Positions 38,547 through 52,155 of a DNA stretch of 64,000 bases are shown here, one piece after another (positions within the stretch are counted from its first letter, which is position 1; every line of letters starts with the position of its first letter). The translations under genes and the position numbers were made by a program. The notes below the pieces were generated by a model, which saw only the letters and a program-made list of their open reading frames with translations, was not told the origin of the DNA and did not search any database. The DNA is from Megalopta genalis (Eukaryota > Arthropoda > Insecta > Hymenoptera > Halictidae): NCBI RefSeq assembly GCF_051020955.1, contig NW_027476729.1, forward strand, positions 85,521-149,520, written 5' to 3'.

Positions 38547-40320
38547 TGATTTGAAGCTAAATCTTCTACTCCACATTGATTTGAAGCTAACTCATGTGTT
38601 TCGTATGCATTTGAAGCTAAACCTTCTATTCCGCATTGATTTGAAGCTAACTCATGTGTTTCGCATGCATTTGAAGTTAAACCTTCTACTTCGCATTGAT
38701 TTGAAGCTAAATCATGTGTTTCGCATGGATTTGAAGCAAAACCTTCTACTCCGCATTGATTTAAAGCAGAATCATTTGTTACGCATGCATTTGAATCTAA
38801 ACCTTCTATTAGGCATTGATTTGAAGCTAAATCATGTGTTTCGCATGCATTTGAAGCTAAACCTTATATTCCGCATTGATTTGAACCTAACTCATGTGTT
38901 TCGCATGAATTTGAAGTTAAACCTTCTACTCCGCATTGATTTGAAGCTAAATCATGTGTTTCGCATGCATTTGAAGCTAAACCTTCTACACCGCATTGAT
39001 TTGAAGCCAAGTCATGTGTTTCGCATGGATTTGAAGCAAAACCTTCTACTTCGCATTGTTTTGAAGCTAAATCATGTGTTTCGCATGCATTTGAAGCTAA
39101 ACCATATATTCCGCATTGATTTGAAGCTAACTCATGTGTTTCGAATGCATTTGAAGCTAAACCTTCTACTCCGCATTGATTTGAAGCTAAATCATGTGTT
39201 TCGCATGCATTTGAAGCTAAACCTTCTATTCCGCATTGATTTGAAGCTAAATCATGTGTTTCGCATGCATTTGAAGCTAAACCATATATTCCGGATTGAT
39301 TTGAAGCTAACTCATGTGTTTCGAATGCATTTGAAGCTATACCTTCTACTTCGCATTGATTTGAAGCTAACTAATGTGTTTCGTATGCATTTGAAACTAA
39401 ACCTTCTACTCCTCATTTATATGAAGCTAAATCATGTGTTTCGCATGCATTTGAAGCTAAACCTTGTGTTCCGCATTGATTTGAAGCTAAATCAAGTGTT
39501 TCGCATGCATTTGAAGCTAAACCTTCTACTCCACATTGATTTGAAGCTAACTCATGTGTTTCGTATGCATTTGAAGCTAAACCTTCTACTCCTGATTGAT
39601 ATGAAGCTAAATCATGTGTTTCGCAAGCATTTGAAGCTAAACCTTCTACTCCACATAGATTTCAAGCTAAATCAAGTGTTTCGCATGCATTTGAATCTAA
39701 ACCTTCTACTTCGCATTGTTTTGAAGCTAAATCATGTGTTTCGCATGCATTTGAAGCTAAACCATATATTCCGCATTGATTTGAAGCTAACTCATGTGTT
39801 TCGAATGCATTTGAAGCTAAACCTTCTACTCCGCATTGATTTGAAGCTAAATCATGTGTTTCGCATGTATTTGAAGATAAACCTTCTACTCCGCATTGAT
39901 TTGAAACTAAAACATGTGTTTCGCAAGAATTTGAAGCTAAACCTTCTTCTTCGCATTGATTTGAAGCAAAATCATTTGTTACGCACGCATTTGAAGCTTA
40001 ACCTTCTATTCGGCATTGATTTGAAGCTAAATCATGTGTTTCGCATGCATTTGAAGCTAAACCTTCTACTCCACATTGATTTCAAGCTAAGTCATGTGTT
40101 TCGCATGGATTTGAAGCAAAACCTTCTACTTCGCATTGATTGGAAGCTAACTCATGTGTTTCGTATGCATTTGATGCTAACCTTCTACTCCTCATTGATA
40201 TGAAGCTAAATCATGTGTTTCGCATGCATTCGAAGCTAAACCTTACACTCCGCATTGATTTGAAGCAAAATCATTTGTTACGCATGCATTTGAAGCTAAA
40301 CATTCTATTCGGCATTGATT
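38547..40320. repeat. Multi-unit block P, copy 2
   Basis: Starts at a hybrid B/A monomer (38,547-38,576) and follows the order of copy 1, retaining the 180 bp that copy 1 lacks. It shares cctgattgatatg with copy 1 (about 28,401 and 39,592). After cattctattcgg near 40,305 it switches into sequence matching 29,820-30,780 rather than finishing the block, which marks a recombination junction. Confidence 0.82.
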
Positions 40321-40359
40321 TGAAGCTAAATCATGTGTTTCGCATGCATTTGAAGCTAA

Positions 40360-41290
40360 ACCTTCTACTCCACATTGATTCAAGCTAAGTCATGTCTTTC
40401 GCATGGATTTGAAGCAAAACCTTCTACTTCGCATGTTTAGAAGCTAAATCATGTGTTTCGCATGCATTGAAGCTAAACCTTCTACTCCGCATTGATTTGA
40501 AGCTAAATCATGTGTTTCGCATGCATTTGAAGCTAAACCTTCTATTCCGCATTGATTTGACGCTAACTCATGTGTTTCGCATGCATTGGAAGTTAAACCT
40601 TCTACTCCGCATTGATTTGAAGCTAAATCATGTGTTTCGCATGCACTTGAAGCTAAACCTTCTAGTCCGCATTGATTTAAAGCTAAAACATGTGTTTCGC
40701 ATGCATTTGAAGCTAAACCTTCTACTTCGCATTGATTTGAAGCTAAATCATGTGTTTCGCATGCATTTGAAGCTAACCATATATTCCGGATTGATTTGAA
40801 GCTAACTCATGTGTTTCGAATGCATTTGAAGCTAAACCTTCTACTCCGCATTGATTTGAATCTAAATCATGTGTTCGCATTCATTTGAAGCTAAACCTTC
40901 TATTCCGCATTGATTTGAAGCTAACTCATGTGTTTCGCATGCATTTGAAGCTAAACCTTCTACTCCGCATTGATTTGAAGCTAAATCATGTGTTTCGCAT
41001 GCATTTGAAGCTAAACCTTCTATTCCGCATTGATTTGACGCTAACTCATGTGTTTCGCATGCATTTGAAGCTAAACCTACTACTCCGCATTGATATAAAG
41101 CTAAAACATGTGTTTCGCATGTATTTGAAGCTAACCTTCTACTTCGCATTGATTTGAAGCTAAATCATGTGTTTCGCATGCATTTGAAGCTAAACCATAT
41201 ATTCCGGATTGATTTGAAGCTAAGTCATGTGTTTCGAATGCATTTGAAGTTAAACCTTCTACTTCGCATTGATTTGAAGCTAAATCATGT
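40360..41290. repeat. Copy of 29,820-30,780 with indels
   Basis: Carries the same private variants as its partner, plus one-base deletions near 40,380, 40,434, 40,467, 40,775, 40,875 and 41,134 that the partner lacks. The shared TAG variant (tttagaagc) is at about 40,438. Confidence 0.8.
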
Positions 41291-41299
41291 GTTTCGCAT

Positions 41300-41479
41300 G
41301 GAGTTGAAGCAAAACCTTCTACTTCGCATTGATTTGAAGAAAAATCATTTGTGACGCATGCATTTGAAGCTAAACCTTCTATTCGGCATTGATTTGAAGC
41401 TAAATCATGTGTTTCTCATGCATTGAAACTAAACATTCTACTCCAACATGATTAAAAACTAAGTCATGTGTTTCGCATG
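41300..41479. repeat. Double-stop variant block, copy 6
   Basis: TGA at 41,352-41,354 as in the other copies. The following units have small indels (gcattgaaac, ctccaacatgatt), so the second stop falls in a disturbed register. Confidence 0.8.
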
Positions 41480-43399
41480 GATTTGAAGCAAAACCTTCTA
41501 CTTCGCATTGATTTGAAGCTAACTCATGTGTTTCGCATGCATTTGAAGCTAAACCTTCCATTCCGCATTGATTTGAAGCTAAATCATGTGTTTCGCATGC
41601 ATTTGAATCTAAACCTTATATTCCGCATTGATTTGAAGCTAACTCATGTGTTTCGCATGCATTTGAAGCTTAACCTTCTACTCCGTATTGATTTGAATCT
41701 AAATCATGTGTTTCGCATGCATTTGAAGCTAAACCTTCTATTCCGCATTGATTTGACGCTAAATCATGTGTTTCGCATGCATTTGAAGCTAAACCTTCTA
41801 CTCCGCATTGATTTAAAGCTAAAACATGTGTTTCGCATGCATTTGAAGCTAAACCTTCTACTTCGCATTGATTTGAATCTAAATCATGTGTTTCGCATGC
41901 ATTTGAAGCTAAACCATATATTCCGGATTGATTTGAAGCTAACTCATGTGTTTCGAATGCATTTGAAGCTAAACCTTCTATTCCGCATTGATTTGACGCT
42001 AACTCATGTGTTTCGCATGCATTGGAAGTTAAACCTTCTACTCCGCATTGATTTGAAGCTAAATCATGTGTTTCGCATGCATTTGAAGCTAAACCTTCTA
42101 CTCCGCATTGATTTAAAGCTAAATCATGTGTTTCGCATGCATTTGAAGCTAAACCTTCTATTCCGCATTGATTGACGCTTAACTCATGTGTTTCGCATTC
42201 ATTTGAAGCTAAAACCTTCTACTCCGCATTGATATAAAGCTAAAACATGTGTTTCGTATGTATTTGAAGCTAAACCTTCTACTTCGCATTGATTTGAAGC
42301 TAAATCATGTGTTTCGCATGCATTTGAAGCTAAACCATATATTCCGGATTGATTTGAAGCTAAGTCATGTGTTTCGATTGCATTTGAAGTTAAACCTTCT
42401 ACTTCGCATTGATTGAAGCTAAATCATGTGTTTCGCATGGAGTTGAAGCAAAACCTTCTACTTCGCATTGATTTGAAGAAAAAATCATTTGTTACGCATG
42501 CATTTGAAGCTAAACCTTCTACTCCACATTGATTTGAAGCTAAATCATGTGTTTCTCATGCATTTGAAGCTAACATTCTACTCCACATTGATTAAAAACT
42601 AAGTCATGTGTTTCGCATGGATTTGAAGCAAAACCTTCTGCTTCGCATTGATTTGAAGCTAACTCATGTGTTTCGCATGCATTTGAAGCTAAACCTTCCA
42701 CTCCGCATTGATTTGAAGCTAAATCATGTGTTTTCGCATGCATTTGAAATCTAAACCTTATATTCCGCATTGATTTGAAGCTAACTCATGTGTTTCGCAT
42801 GCATTTGAAGCTTAACCATCTACTCCGTATTGATTTGAAGCTAATCATGTGTTTCGCATGCATTTGAAGCTAAACCTTCTATTCCGCATTGATTTGACGC
42901 TAAATCATGTGTTTCGCATGCATTTGAAGCTAAACCTTCTACTCCGCATTGATTTAAAGCTAAAACATGTGTTTCGCATGCATTTGAAGCTAAACCTTCT
43001 ACTTCGCATTGATTTGAAGCTAAATCATGTGTTTCGCATGCATTTGAAGCTAAACCATATATTCCGGATTGATTTGAAGCTAACTCATGTGTTTCGAATG
43101 CATTTGAAGCTAAACCTTCTATTCCGCATTGATTGACGCTAACTCATGTGTTTCGCATGCATTGGAAGTTAAAACCTTCTACTCCGCATTGATTTGAAGC
43201 TAAATCATGTGTTTCGCATGCATTTGAAGTCTAAACCTTCTACTCCGCATTGATTTAAAGCTAAAACATGTGTTTCGCATGCATTTGAAGCTAAACCTTC
43301 TACTTCGCATTGATTTGAAGCTAAATCATGTGTTCGCATGCATTTGAAGCTAAACCATATGTTGCGGATTGATTTGAAGCTAACTCATGTGTTTCGAAT

Positions 43400-46000
43400 G
43401 CATTGAAGCTAAACCTTCTACTCCGCATTGATTTGAATCTAAATCATGTGTTTCGCATTCATTTGAAGCTAAACCTTCTATTCCGCATTGATTTGAAGCT
43501 AACTCATGTGTTTCGCATGCATTTGAATCTAAACCTTCTACTCCGCATTGATTTGAAGCTAAATCATGTGTTTCGCATGCATTTGAAGCTAATCCTTCTA
43601 TTCCGCATTGATTTGACGCTAACTCATGTGTTCGTATGCATTTGAAGCTAAACCTTCTACTCCGCATTGATTTGAAGCTAAATCATGTGTTTCGCATGCA
43701 TTTGAAGCTAAACCATATATTCGGATTGATTTGAAGATAACTCATGTGTTTCGAATGCATTTGAAGCTAAACCTTCTACTCCGCATTGATTTGTATCTAA
43801 ATCATATGTTTCGCATTCATTTGAAGCTAAACCTTCTATTCCGCATTGATTTGAAGCTAACTCATGTGTTTCGCATGCATTTGAAGCTAAACCTTCTACT
43901 CCGCATTGATTTGAAGTAAATAATGTGTTTCGCATGCATTTGAAGCTAAACCTTCTATTCCGCATTGATTTGAAGCTAAATCATGTGTTTCGCATGCATT
44001 TGAAGCTAAACCTTCCACTCCGCATTGATTTGAAGCTAAATCATGTGTTTCGCGTGCATTTGAAAGCTAAACCTTCTTATTCCGCATTGATTTGTAGCTA
44101 AATCATGTGTTTCGCATGCTTTTGAAGCTAAACCTACACTCCGCATTGATTTGAAGCAAAATCATTTGTTACATGCATTTGAAGCTAAACCTTCACTCAC
44201 GCAATGATTTGAAAATAAATCATGTGTTTCGCATGCATTTGAAGCTAAACCTTCTACTCCGCATTGATTTAAGCTAAAACATGTGTTTCGCATGTATTTT
44301 GAAGCTAAACCTTCTACTTCGCATTGATTTGAAGCTAAATCATGTGTTTCGCATGCATTTGAAGCTAAACCATATATTCCGGATTGATTTGAAGCTAACT
44401 CATGTGTTTCGCATGCATTTGAAGTTAAACCTTCTACCACGCATTGATTTGAAGCTAAATCATGTGTTTCGCATGCAATTGTAGCTAAACCTACCACTCC
44501 GCATTGATTTCAAGCTAAGTCATGGTTTCGCAGGTTTGAAGCAAAACCTTCTACTTCGCATTGATTTGAAGCAATATCATTTGTTACGCATGCATTTGAA
44601 GCTAAACCTTCTATTCGGCATTGATTTGAAGCTAAATCATGTGTTTCGCATGCATTTGAAGCTAAACCTTCTACTCCACATTGATTTCAAGCTAAAGTCA
44701 TGTGTTTCGCATGGATTTGAAGCAAAACCTTCTACTTCGCATTGATTGGAAGCTAACTCATGTGTTCGTATGCATTTGATGCTAAACCTTCTACTCCTCA
44801 TTGACATGAAGCTAAATCATGTGTTTCGCATGCATTGGAAGTTAAACCTTCTACTCCGCATTGATTTGAAGCTAAATCATGTGTTTCGCATGCATTTGAA
44901 GATAAACCTTCTACTCCGCATTGATTTAAAGCTAAAACATGTGTTTCGCATGCATTTGAAGCTAAACCTTCTACTTCGCATTGATTTGAATCTAAATCAT
45001 GTGTTTCGCACGCATTTGAAGCTAAACCATATATTCCGGATTGATTTGAAGCTAACTCATGTGTTTCGAATGCATTTGAAGCAAAACCTTCTACTTCGCA
45101 TTGATTTGAAGCTAACACATGTGTTTCATATGCATTTGAAGCTAAACCTTCTATTCCGCATTAATTTGAAGCTAACTCATGTGTTTCGCATGCATTTGAA
45201 GTTAAACCTTCTACTCCGCATTGATTTGAAGCTAAATCGTGTGTTTCGCATGCATTCGAAGCTAAACCTTACACTCCGCATTGATTTGAAGCAAAATCAT
45301 ATGTTACGCATGCATTTGAAGCTAAAACCTTCCACTCCGCATGGATTTGAAGCAAAATCAATTTGTTACGCATGCATTTGAAGCTAAACCTTCTATTCGG
45401 CATTGATTTGAAGCTAAATCATGTGTTTCGTATACATTTGAAGCTAAACCTTCTACTCCACATTGATTTAAAGCTAAAACATGTGTTTCGCATGCATTTG
45501 AAGCTAAACCTTCTACTTCGCATTGATTTGAAGCTAAATCATGTGTTTCGCATGCATTTGAAGCTAAACATAATTCCGCATTGATTTGAAGCTAACACAT
45601 GTGTTTCGAATGCATTTGAAGCTAAACCTTCTACTCCGCATTGATTTGTAGCTAAATCATGTGTTTCGCATGCATTTGAAGCTAACCTTCTATTCCGCAT
45701 TGATCTGAAGCTAAATCATGTGTTTCGCATTCATTTGAAGCTAAAGCTTCCACTTCCGCATTGATTGAAGCTAAATCATGTGTTTCGCATGCATTTGAAT
45801 CTAAACCTTATATTCCGCATTGATTTGAAGCTAAATCAAGTTTTTCGCATGCATTTGAAGCTAAACCTTGTGTTCCGCATGATTTGAAGCTAAATCATGT
45901 GTTTGGCATGCATTTGAAGCTAAACCTTCTATCCGCATTGATTTGACGCTAACTCATGTGTTTCGCATGCATTGGAAGTTAAACCTTCTACTCCGCATTG
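43400..46000. repeat. Long-range duplicated segment, right copy
   Basis: Partner of 4,441-6,960 at about 38.95 kb. Private variants appear in the same order (ttctaccacgc, caattgtagc, ttcgcgtgc, tttcgtatacatttg, tgtttggcatgc). A few units are missing around 45,350. One-base indels are common, for example gatttaagc near 44,270 and gtattttgaagc near 44,295. Confidence 0.83.
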
Positions 46001-48330
46001 ATTTGAAGCTAAATCATGTGTTTCGCATGCACTTGAAGCTAACCTTCTACTCCGCATTGATTTAAAGCTAAAACATGTGTTTCGCATGCATTTGAAGCTA
46101 AACCTTCTTACTTCGCATTGATTTGAAGCTAAATCATGTGTTTCGCATGCCATTTGAAGCTAAACCATATATTCCGGATTGATTTGAAGCTAACTCATGT
46201 GTTTCGAATGCATTTGAAGCTAAACCTTCTACTCCGCATTGATTTGAAGCTATATCATGTGTTTTCTCATGCATTTGAAGCAAATCTCCTATTCCGCATT
46301 GATTTGAAGCTAACTCATGTGTTTCGCATGCATTTGAAGTTAAACCTTCTACTCCGCATTGATTTGAAGCAAAATCATTTGTTACGCATGCATATGAAGC
46401 TAAAACTTCCACTCCGCATTGATTTGAAGCTAAATCATGTGTTTCGCATGCATACGAAGCTAAACATTACACTCCGCATTGATTTGAACAAAATCATTTG
46501 TTACGCATGCATTTGAAGCTAAACCTTCTATTAGGCATTGATTTGAAGCTAACTCATGTGTTTCGAATGCACTTGAAGCTAAACCTTCTACTCCACATTG
46601 ATTTAAAGCTAAAACATGTGTTTCGCATGCATTTGAGCTAAACCTTCTGTTTCGCATTGATTTGAAGCTAAATCATGTGTTTCGCATGCATTTGAAGCTA
46701 AACCATATATTCCGGATTGATTTGAAGCTAACTCATGTGTTTCGAATGCATTTGAAGCAAAACCTTCTACTTCGCATTGATTTGAAGCTAACTCATGTGT
46801 TTCATATGCATTTGAAGCTAAACCTTCTATTCCGCATTGATTTGAAGCTAACTCATGTGTTTCGCATGCATTTGAAGTTAAACCTTCTACTCCGCATTGA
46901 TTTGAAGCTAAATCGTGTGTTTCGCATGCATTCGAAGCTAAACCTTACACTCCGCATTGATTTGAAGCAAAATCATATGTTACGCATGCATTTGAAGCTA
47001 AACCTTCCACTCCGCATGGATTTGGAGCTAAATCATGTGTTTCGCATGCATTCGAGCTAAACCTTCTATTCGGCATTGATTTGAAGCTAAATCATGTGTT
47101 TCTCATGCATTTGAAGCTAAACATTCTTCTCCACATTGATTTAAAACTAAGTCATGTGTTTCGCATGGATTTGAAGCAAAACCTTCTACTCCGCATTGAT
47201 TTAAAACTAAAACATGTGTGTCGCACGCATTTGAAGCTAAACCTTCTACTTCGCATTGATTTGAAGCTAAATCATGTGTTTCGCATGCATTTGAAGCTAA
47301 ACCATATATTCCGCATTGATTTGAAGCTAACTCATGTGTTTCGAATGCATTTGAAGCTAAACCTTCTACTCCGCATTGATTTGAAGCTAAATCATGTGTT
47401 TCGCATGCATTTGAAGCTAAACCTTCTACTCCGCATTGATTTGAAGTTAAATCATGTGTTTCGCCATGCATTTGAAGCTAAACCATATATTCCGGATTGA
47501 TTTGAAGCTAACTCATGTGTTTCGCATGCATTTGAAGCTAAACCATATATTCCGGATTGATTTGAAGCTAACTCATGTGTTTCGAATGCATTTGAAGCTA
47601 AACCTTCTACTTCGCATTGATTTGAATCTAAATCATGTGTTTCGTATGCATTGAAGCTAAACCTTCTACTCCTCATTTATATGAAGCTAAATCATGTGTT
47701 TCGCATGCATTTGCATCTAACCTTATATTCCGCATTGATTGAAGCTAACTCATGTGTTTCGCATGCATTTGAAGCTAAACCTTCTACTCCGCATTGATTT
47801 GAAGCTAAATCATGTGTTTCGCATGCATTTGAAGCTAAACCTTCTATTCCGCATTGATGTGACACTAACTCATGTGTTTCGCATGCATTGGAAGTTAAAC
47901 CTTCTACTCCGCATTGATTTGAAGCTAAATCATGTGTTTCGCATGCATTTGAAGATAAACCTTCTACTCCGCATTGATTTAAAACTAAAACATGTGTTTC
48001 GCAAGCATTTGAAGCTAAACCTTCTACTTCGCATTGATTGAAGCTAAATCATGTGTTTCGCATGCATTTGAAGCTAAACCTTCTACTCCGCATTGATTTG
48101 AAGCTAAATCATGTGTTTCGCATGGATTTGAAGCAAAACCTTCTACTTCGCATTGTTTTGAAGCTAAATCATGTGTTTCGCATGCATTTGAAGCTAAACC
48201 TTCTATTCCGCATTGATTTGAAGCTAAATCATGTGTTTCGCATGCATTGAAGCTAAACCATATATTCCGGATTGATTTGAAGCTAACTCAGTGTTTCGAA
48301 TGCATTGAAGCTAAACCTTCTACTTCGCAT

Positions 48331-48360
48331 TGATTTGAATCTAAACCATATATCCGGATT
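48331..48360. repeat. Hybrid B/A monomer, independent event
   Basis: The monomer begins tgatttgaatctaaa (B type) and continues ccatatatccgg (A type), losing 30 bp. The partner sequences differ from the hybrids at 27,356, 38,547 and 53,142, so this is a separate exchange. Confidence 0.78.
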
Positions 48361-49105
48361 GATTTGAAGCTAACTCATGTGTTTTGCATGCATTTGAAGC
48401 TGAACCATATATCCGGATTGATTTGAAGCTAACTCATGTGTTTCGAATGCATTTGAAGCTAAACCTTCTACTTCGCATTGATTTGAATCTAAATCATGTG
48501 TTTTCGTATGCATTTGAAGCTAAACCTTCTACTCCTCATTTATATGAAGCTAAATTCATGTGTTTCGCATGCATTTGCATCTAAACCTTATATTCCGCAT
48601 TGATTTGAAGCTAACTCATGTGTTTCGCATGCATTTGAAGCTAAACCATATATTCCGGATTGATTTGAAGCTAACTCATGTGTTTCGAATGCATTTGAAG
48701 CTAAACCTTCTACTTCGCATTGATTTGAATCTAAATCATGTGTTTCGTATGCATTTGAAGCTAAACCTTCTACTCCTCATTTATATGAAGCTAAATCATG
48801 TGTTTCGCATGCATTTGCATCTAAACCTTATTCCGCATTGATTTGAAGCTAACTCATGTGTTTCGCATGCATTTGAAGCTAAACCTTCTGACTCTCGCAT
48901 TGATTTGAAGTTAAATCATGTGTTTCGCATGCATTTGAAGCTAAACCATATATTCCGGATTGATTGAAGCTAACTCATGTGTTTCGCATGCATTTGAAGG
49001 CTAAACCATATATTCCGGATTGATTTGAAGCTAACTCATGTGTTTCGCATGCATTTGAAGCTAAACCATATATTCCGATTGATTTGAAGCTAACTCATGT
49101 GTTTC

Positions 49106-49123
49106 GAATGCATTGAATGCATT
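49106..49123. repeat. 9-bp micro-duplication
   Basis: gaatgcatt is directly repeated (49,106-49,114 and 49,115-49,123). It is the only short slippage duplication of this type I noticed. It could be a replication slip or a read error. Confidence 0.75.
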
Positions 49124-50779
49124 GAAGCTAAACCTTCTACTTCGCATTGATTTGAATCTAAATCATGTGTTTCGTATGCATTTGAAGCTAAACCTTCTAC
49201 TCCTCATTTATATGAAGCTAAATCATGTGTTTCGCATGCATTTGCATCTAAACCTTATATTCCGCATTGATTTGAAGCTAACTCATGTGTTTCGCATGCA
49301 TTTGAAGCTAAACCTTCTACTCCGCATTGATTTGAAGCTAAATCATGTGTTTCGCATGCATTTGCATCTAAACCTTATATTCCGCATTGATTTGAAGCTA
49401 ACTCATGTGTTTCGCATGCATTTGAAGCTAAACCTACTACTCCGCATTGATTTGAAGATAAATCATGTGTTTCGCATGCATTTGAAGCTAAACCTTCTAT
49501 TCCGCATTGATGTGACACTAACTCATGTGTGTTCGCATGCATTGGAAGTTAAACCTTCTACTCCGCATTGATTTGAAGCTAAATCATGTGGTTTCGCATG
49601 CATTTGAAGATAAACCTTCTACTCCGCATTGATTTAAAACTAAAACATGTGTTTCGCACGCATTTGAAGCTAAACCTTCTACTTCGCATTGATTTGAAGC
49701 TAAATCATGTGTTTCGCATGCATTTGAAGCTAAACCATATATTCCGCATTGATTTGAAGCTAACTCATGTGTTTCGAATGCATTTGAAGCTAAACCTTCT
49801 ACTCCGCATTGATTTGAAGCTAAATCATGTGTTTCGCATGCATTTGAAGCTAAACCTCTACTCCGCATTGATTTGAAGCATAAAATCATGTGTTTCGCAT
49901 GCATTTGAAGCTAAACCATATATTCCGGATTGATTTGAAGCTAACTCATGTGTTTTGCATGCATTTGAAGCTGAACCATATATTCCGGATTGATTTGAAG
50001 CTAACTCATGTGTTTCGAATGCATTTGAAGCTAAACCTTCTACTTCGCATTGATTTGAATCTAAATCATGTGTTTCGTATGCATTTGAAGCTAAACCTTC
50101 TACTCCTCATTTATATGAAGCTAAATCATGTGTTTCGCATGCATTTGGCATCTAAACCTTATATTCCGCATTGATTTGAAGCTAACACATGTGTTTCGCA
50201 TGCATTTGAAGCTAAACCTTCTACTCCGCATTGATTTGAAGCTAAATCATGTGTTTCGCATGCATTTGAAGCTAAACCTTCTATTCCGCATTGTATGTGA
50301 CACTAACTCATGTGTTTCGCATGCATTGGAAGTTAAACCTTCTACTCCGCATTGATTTGAAGCTAAATCATGTGTTTCGCATGCATTTGAAGATAAACCT
50401 TCTACTCCGCATTGATTTTAAAACTAAAACATGTGTTTCGCCAAGCATTTGAAGCTAAACCTTCTACTTCGCATTGATTTGAAGCTAAATCATGTGTTTC
50501 GCATGCATTTGAAGCTAAACCTTCTACTCCGCATTGATTTGAAGCTAAATCATGTGTTTCGCATGGATTGAAGCAAAACCTTCTACTTCGCATTGTTTGA
50601 AGCTAAATCATGTGTTTCGCATGCATTTGAAGCTAAACCATATATTCCGCATTGATTTGAATCTAACTCATGTGTTTCGAATGCATTTGAAGCTAAACCT
50701 TCTACTCCGCATTGATTTGAAGCTAAATCATGTGTTTCGCATGCATTTGAAGCTAAACCTTCTATTCCGCATTGATTTG

Positions 50780-52150
50780 AAGCTAAATCATGTGTTTCGC
50801 ATGCATTTGAAGATAAACCTTCTACTCCGCATTGATTTTAAAACTAAAACATGTGTTTCGCAAGCATTTGAAGCTAAACCTTCTACTTCGCATTGATTTG
50901 AAGCTAAATCATGTGCTTCGCATGCATTTGAAGCTAAACCTTCTACTCCGCATTGATTTAAAGCTAAAACATGTGTTTCGCAAGCATTTGAAGCTAAACC
51001 TTCTACTTCGCATTGATTTGAAGCTAAATCATGTGCTTCGCATGCATTTGAAGCTAAACCTTCTACTTCCGCATTGATTTGAAGCTAAATCATGTGCTTC
51101 GCATGCACTTGAAGCTAAACCTTCTACTCCGCATTGATTTAAAGCTAAACATGTGTTTCGCAAGCATTTGAAGCTAAACCTTCTACTTCGCATTGATTTG
51201 AAGCTAAATCATGTATTTCGCATGCACTTGAAGCTAAACCTTCTACTCCGCATTGATTTAAAGCTAAAACATGTGTTTCGCAAGCATTTGAAGCTAAACC
51301 TTCTACTTCGCATTGATTTGAAGCTAAATCATTGTGCTTCGCATGCATTTGAAGCTAAACCTTCTACTTCGCATTGATTTGAAGCTAAATCATGTGTTTC
51401 GCATGGAGTTGAAGCAAAACCTTCTACTCCGCATTGATTTGAAGCAAAATCATTTGTTACGCATGCATTTGAAGCTAAACCTTCAATTAGGCATTGATTT
51501 GAAGCTAAATCATGTGTTTCGCATGCATTTGAAGCTAAACCTTCTACTCCACATTGATTTGAAGCTAACTCATGTGTTTCGTATGCATTTGAAGCTAAAC
51601 CTTCTACTTCGCATTCATTTGAAGCTAAATCATGTGTTTCGCATGGAGTTGAAGCAAAACCTTCTACTCCGCATTGATTTGAAGCAAAATCACTTGTTTC
51701 ACATGCACTTGAAGCTAAGCCTTCTATTCCGCATTGATTTGAAGCTAAATCATGTGTTTCGCATGCATTTGAAGCTAACCTTCTACTCCGCATTGATTTG
51801 AAGCTAAATCATGTGTTTCGCATGCATTTGAAGCAAAACCTTCTACTTCGCATTGATTTGAAGCAAAATCATTTGTTACGCATGCATTTGAAGCTAAAGC
51901 TTCTATTCCGCATTGATTTGAAGCTAACTCATGTGTTTCGCATGCATTTGAAGTTAAACCTTCTACTCCGCATTGATTTGAAGCTAATTCATGTGTTTCG
52001 CATGCATTTGAAGCTAAACCTTCTACACCGCATTGATTTGAAGCCAAGTCATGTGTTTCGCATGTATTTGATGCGATCTCGTTTGTTTCGCATGCAGTTG
52101 AAGCTAAATCATTTATATCTCAAGTATTTGAATATAACTCATGTGTTTCG
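50780..52150. repeat. Copy of 8,640-9,990 with trimer element
   Basis: Has the same order of rare variants as the left copy, including the gtgcttcgcatgc run, tcaattaggc, cacttgtttcacatgc, gctaaagcttc and ctacaccgc. One-base indels are scattered through it (near 50,837, 51,069, 51,147, 51,332 and 51,777). Confidence 0.82.
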
Positions 52151-52155
52151 CATGC
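52066..52155. repeat. Diverged trimer element, copy 4
   Basis: Intermediate form: the third monomer is gaatataac as in copies 1-3, but the first monomer ends tttcgcatgc as in the right-end copies. Confidence 0.88.

Larger units (their letters stand above)
47460..50160. repeat. Local cluster of a recurring multi-unit cassette
   Basis: The cassette catatattccgg, cgaatgc, cttcgcattg with gaatctaaatc, tttatatgaagc, gcatttgcatc occurs about five times here; tttatatgaagc lies near 47,677, 48,540, 48,780, 49,207 and 50,110. Elsewhere in the window it appears at intervals of 0.7 kb or more. Spacings are irregular (about 860, 240, 430 and 900 bp). This is either recent local expansion or assembly stutter. 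Confidence 0.72.
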
